Of a DNA stretch of 64,000 nt, positions 60,320 to 64,000 are shown one piece after another; position 1 is the stretch's first letter, and each line of letters starts with the position of its first letter. The translations under genes and the position numbers were made by a program. Origin of the DNA: Colius striatus (taxonomy: Eukaryota; Chordata; Aves; Coliiformes; Coliidae); NCBI RefSeq assembly GCF_028858725.1, contig NC_084776.1, positions 3,720,001-3,784,000 of the forward strand. Reading direction: 5' to 3'. The notes below the pieces were generated by a model. The model worked only from the letters and a program-made list of their open reading frames with translations, ran no database searches and had not been told where the DNA came from.

Positions 60320-63300
60320 GTAAGTAAACAATCATTCAGTATTTTCTAAAGAATTAATTAATGTGTTTTTAACATACCCTCTGAGTTGCTGTTGACATCT
60401 TAAAATTGTTCTTTCTTTACATAAGGCCATTGCTTGCTGGTTTATAAATAGATTTCTAAAGACTGTATAATTAACCCATCAATTTTCTTCAAAATAAATG
60501 TTCTCATAATCTATTTCTAAAAGGAGAAAACCTCAGGTCACCCAGCTAATACTAGCGTGCCAAAAACACATGAATGTGAAGAAAAGAAAGGGAATTTTGA
60601 TGAGAACTCTCTAATTTCTTGTGAAAGGTACTGAAAAGTGGTTTAACTCTCTTTGTGATCACCTGGTGTACAGGGCACTAGTTCTGGTGATCAGCTGGTG
60701 TACAGAACACTGGTTCTGGTGATCACCTGGTGTACAGGACACTAGTTTTGGTGCACTATCACCTGCTTAGATAGTATTTGGCTATCAGGTCCAAGGACTG
60801 GTTTGATGGCGTGCCTTGGAAGCTGACACTTTGAGACACTTGATGGTATTCACCATATGTATTAACTAGAAATAAAGAAAATGGTGTATGTGAACAGTTG
60901 TATTGGTGTAAACAAATTCACAATAGTCAAAAATACCTGGCTTCAGGTGATCAACTTTGTTTAACACAATTTCCTATTACGAGTTGATTTTGAGGTATAA
61001 CGTCTCACAAAACAGTTAATAATAATCAAAGTCTTGGTACTGAGGGCCTTGTGCACTGCTGGAGTTTTTTTTACCTGAGAAGTTGAATCTGAAATCATAA
61101 ATATTGCTACATTTTCCACAGGAAAATTGCTAAAGACTGTTCTTTCTTATAAAAGACTGTTCTTATGTCATTGTTCTCGTAATGGAGGAGAAGTAGCCTT
61201 CAAGTGAAATTCAGAGTATTGTTAATTAAGGAAAAATGAAGTTTTATTAGATTTCTTGAAATATAATTTTCTGTTGAAGTACTATGGAGAAAATAAGGCA
61301 CATGTGGGTACCTTAACAGAATTTCATACAAACCAGATTACAGTGAATGTTACAATATTAGCCAGTGTCTTTAAAAGGGATTTGAGGACAACTGATGGCA
61401 TTACATCTTGCAAACAAGACTGTCTTTAGTCCTTTATAGTGGCCTTTTATATAATGTATTGTTAGCTGATGCTTTAAGTATTATTTATTGGTGCTCTTTG
61501 TTTCCTGAGTTCTTTCACACTTGTAAAAAAGAGTCTATGTTAGATGATGTTTCATTTCTCAGGGTTATAAATGCCACAGTATTGTCAAGTAGTCTTTTAA
61601 AAGATATAGGGCATCTTTTATGCTCTTATCTTTTTTTATGTACAGTTATCTTTTTTTTTATACCCTAGACTCAATCACATGCTCTAGAGTATGTGGGGTA
61701 TCATTCAGGTGGTTCAGCAGGACGTGATGGTCAGCCTGAAGCTGTTGATACCCTGATTTTTCTGGTGCCTCATACAAAATTTTTATACCTTCTGTTTCCA
61801 GAAAATCAGTTGAAAGTTGGATTTTTTTTTCACAGAAAGCCTGATTGTGAAGGACATATAAGTGTTGTTTCTTTTATTGCTCTAGTTATCTGTGCTTTAA
61901 TAACAGACATCATCTCCTTTGTGCACGGTTCTGGGCAGAATGTCACTCAGGAGGTGATTTTAAGATACATAGGCAGATTTCTTTTTCTTCCAGTACCTAG
62001 GCAGGTTGGTATTGTTTTCAGCTAGACTTGATCTATGAAACTGTGGGGTTTTTTCCTTATGAACTGGAATATTTGATGTTCAGGAGGTTTTGATACAGGC
62101 AGTACTTCAACATATTTCAAACTAAAATGCGCGTGACTCTTGTATATGTTCAGATTTCAAAGGATCAAGTTCTTTATTTCACTAGTAGTAACTTTTCCTG
62201 CAGTAGAGAAGATGCTTTCAAAGTTGAAGTGTGTTCTTTTTTTAAGGAAAATATTATCTTGCATTCCTGGTGGGAGTTCAGTGGGCACATAATTTGTTTC
62301 AGGTATCACAAATCCAATTTTATGAATGTAAGTTTTGTATCCCAATTTGGATTAAAGAGAAAATACATCAGTGTTCCATTTCAAATAAAAATAGATGGAA
62401 ACTGTAAACAATAGAGCAAACACAAAAATGTTATTGGATTTTCCATTTTACTTGTTTATTTGTGATGAAAATATTTCAAAATATAATTAGGAAAGTATTT
62501 CTATATTTGTAAAGACAAGAAGAGGTGAAGTTAATCCATGTATTGTTTCCTGACTTTTCTTTGGTGTTCTCATGTGCATCATGTAGGTTGAAAGATTCTT
62601 TCCCAACTGATCCATATCCTTCCTGTTGCCATCATGCCTTCTAATAGTGTAACTGTGCTTCTGTGTGCTCTCAAGACAAGTTCTATCTGAAGTATATGGT
62701 TTGGATTACAGGTTTTTCCAAACCTCCTGATGGAATTAGAAGAAAAAACAGATAAGAGTTGTGTTACATCTGTGGCAGCAGCTCTCCAGCAGTGCAGTAT
62801 GGGATGTACAGAATCAATCAGTTCCTCTAGACTTTTCATAGAACTTGGACATAATTAAATTTATGCATAATGCACCTTATTTGTGCTAAAGCCACTTCAT
62901 AAGGGGCCAAAAATACTTACTAAATATCTAAATTCCAGGGAAATACATCTTTAATAATTCACCTAGATATTAAACTCTTTACTTTCAGTTTTTCATGTCC
63001 TTTGGATGTGTATTGTAAACACAACCATTTTGCATATATATATACTGAACAAGATCACACCACACCTGATAGCTTGTTTAGCTGAAGGGTAACCTAGACT
63101 GCCAAATTCTAAAAGCTGAGATTCCTGAAATGCTGTTCTCTTATCAGCTTCATTAAAATTATTCTAGAGGGTATTCACCAATGCCATGGGATCAAATATA
63201 GCAGAGAAAACTAATGGACCTAAAAATAATCTGCACAAACACCAATTTGAAATCTTGCCCAGGGGGATTAGAGCACTGAAATCCTAAATTTGCTCTTTTT

Positions 63301-64000
63301 GTTTGTTTTTCAAAAGGGTTTGAGTGCTTTTTACTACTTTTCCCCTCCCTCCTTATAGTTAGCAATCCATGGTATGGCTGGTTTTGACATCCTTTAAGTG
63401 GTTTTGCAGACCTGTGGGTGTTGTTTAAGCAATAAGCCTTGTTTAATCCCATTGTTGTGGTTTTATTTCCCTTTTCCACCTTTTCAGCTTTACATAGATG
63501 TAAAAGTGGACAGTGAGGACATCTTCTCTCATACATCCCCCATGAGCAAATATCAACAAGGTTTTAAAAGAAGAGTAGAGAAAAATCAATACCCAAGTTT
63601 TTGTTTCAAAGTGTTAACAAAATTAGGGTGATGTTTCTGAGTCAGTTGCTTTTCTTTTGCTTGTTAAAGTTATTTCTGCGAATTAACAGGTCAGAAAATT
63701 TAGGACTTTGACTTGCATTCTCCTAGTAAACTGCCACAGTGTTTTAACAAGTTCACTTTCTAGAAATATTGAGGTGCTTTGGGTTTGTCAAATGTCTGTG
63801 AAAAGATAGTGAAACTTTTTTTTTTTGGCTTTTGTATTGGTTGCAGAAAAAAGACACAAATCGTTATTTCTGAGTTACATTTATCTTCTTGAGTGGTCAA
63901 AACCAGTTTCAGCTTAATTGAAAAGTTTCTAGCATCTTCTGTGTTGTCATTTTTATCAGTCTTAAAACTTGCCTCTGAAGCCTGCCAGGGAATAGTTCCT
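60320..64000. other. BPTF: BPTF intron 2 (cut by window end)
   Basis: It contains a three-copy 32-bp repeat (60656-60751) and T-rich open frames (61408-61668, 61693-62025) that look like chance. The next BPTF coding segment, expected to start EEDTENE-like, was not found, so the window ends within the intron. Confidence 0.7.
60656..60751 (+). repeat. 32-bp tandem repeat, three copies
   Basis: The unit TGATCACCTGGTGTACAGG plus CACTAGTTCTGG occurs three times without a gap, with a few substitutions between copies (ATCAGC in copy 2, AGTTTTGG in copy 3). Each junction makes the palindrome GGTGATCACC or a near form. Confidence 0.9.

Noticed and set aside
61408-62025. Two consecutive open frames (86 and 110 codons) in BPTF intron 2 with hydrophobic stretches
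   Set aside because: T-rich DNA yields Phe/Leu/Ile-rich frames; no family, no CpG island, no splice context. A protein search giving a hit would change this.
1-64000. CRISPR arrays, operons, viral genes, tRNA or rRNA genes, novel defence-like system
   Set aside because: Nothing of these kinds was seen; content is ordinary vertebrate genes, introns and CR1 fragments.

Overview
The window is vertebrate nuclear DNA, most likely from a bird. It carries 5'-truncated CR1 LINE copies ending in the ATTCTATGATTCTATGAT-type tail, very few other repeats, short introns, and two CpG-island promoters. I saw no prokaryotic, viral or plasmid feature. Three genes lie head-to-tail on the + strand: PITPNC1, NOL11, BPTF. 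From memory this order and orientation match human 17q24.2, so this is a conserved syntenic block. The exact species cannot be told from the sequence.

Positions 1-28835 hold the 3' part of PITPNC1 (RdgB-beta, a class II phosphatidylinositol/phosphatidate transfer protein). Three lipid-transfer-domain exons (7874-7969, 17204-17359, 18001-18064) are followed by a 119-nt cassette exon (21653-21771) and a terminal exon (24666-24925). Skipping the cassette gives the long C-tail with two 14-3-3-type serines. Including it shifts the frame and gives a stop two codons into the terminal exon, which rebuilds the short isoform tail. The long tail ends about 17-18 codons earlier than the mammalian one I remember, and a frame-shifted remnant of the missing tail is still visible. 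A roughly 3.9-kb 3' UTR follows, ending at AATAAA 28811.

Positions 28836-30672 are intergenic. They contain a 20-copy, 19-bp minisatellite (29818-30196) and then the NOL11 CpG island, with NRF1, TCTCGCGAGA and YY1 motifs.

Positions 30673-42127 contain the complete NOL11 coding region. Eighteen exons join in frame to 721 codons plus stop, close to the mammalian length. NOL11 is a UTP-A/t-UTP subunit of the small-subunit processome and acts in rDNA transcription and 18S pre-rRNA processing in the nucleolus. Intron 9 carries a possible alternative last exon with its own AATAAA.

Positions 42128-46240 are intergenic. From about 46240 to 47660 there is a strong CpG island with BPTF exon 1. BPTF is the largest subunit of the NURF chromatin remodeller. 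Exon 1 encodes an AT-hook-like N-terminus, a low-complexity segment and a long acidic tract. Exon 2 (59497-60319), after an 11.8-kb intron, encodes the DDT domain and the first PHD finger. The window ends in intron 2.

The three products do not form one pathway: lipid transfer, ribosome biogenesis and chromatin remodelling. No undescribed multi-gene system is evident. The points most worth checking are isoform structure (PITPNC1 cassette and tail, NOL11 intron 9), upstream ORFs and promoter motifs of BPTF, and the minisatellite before NOL11.
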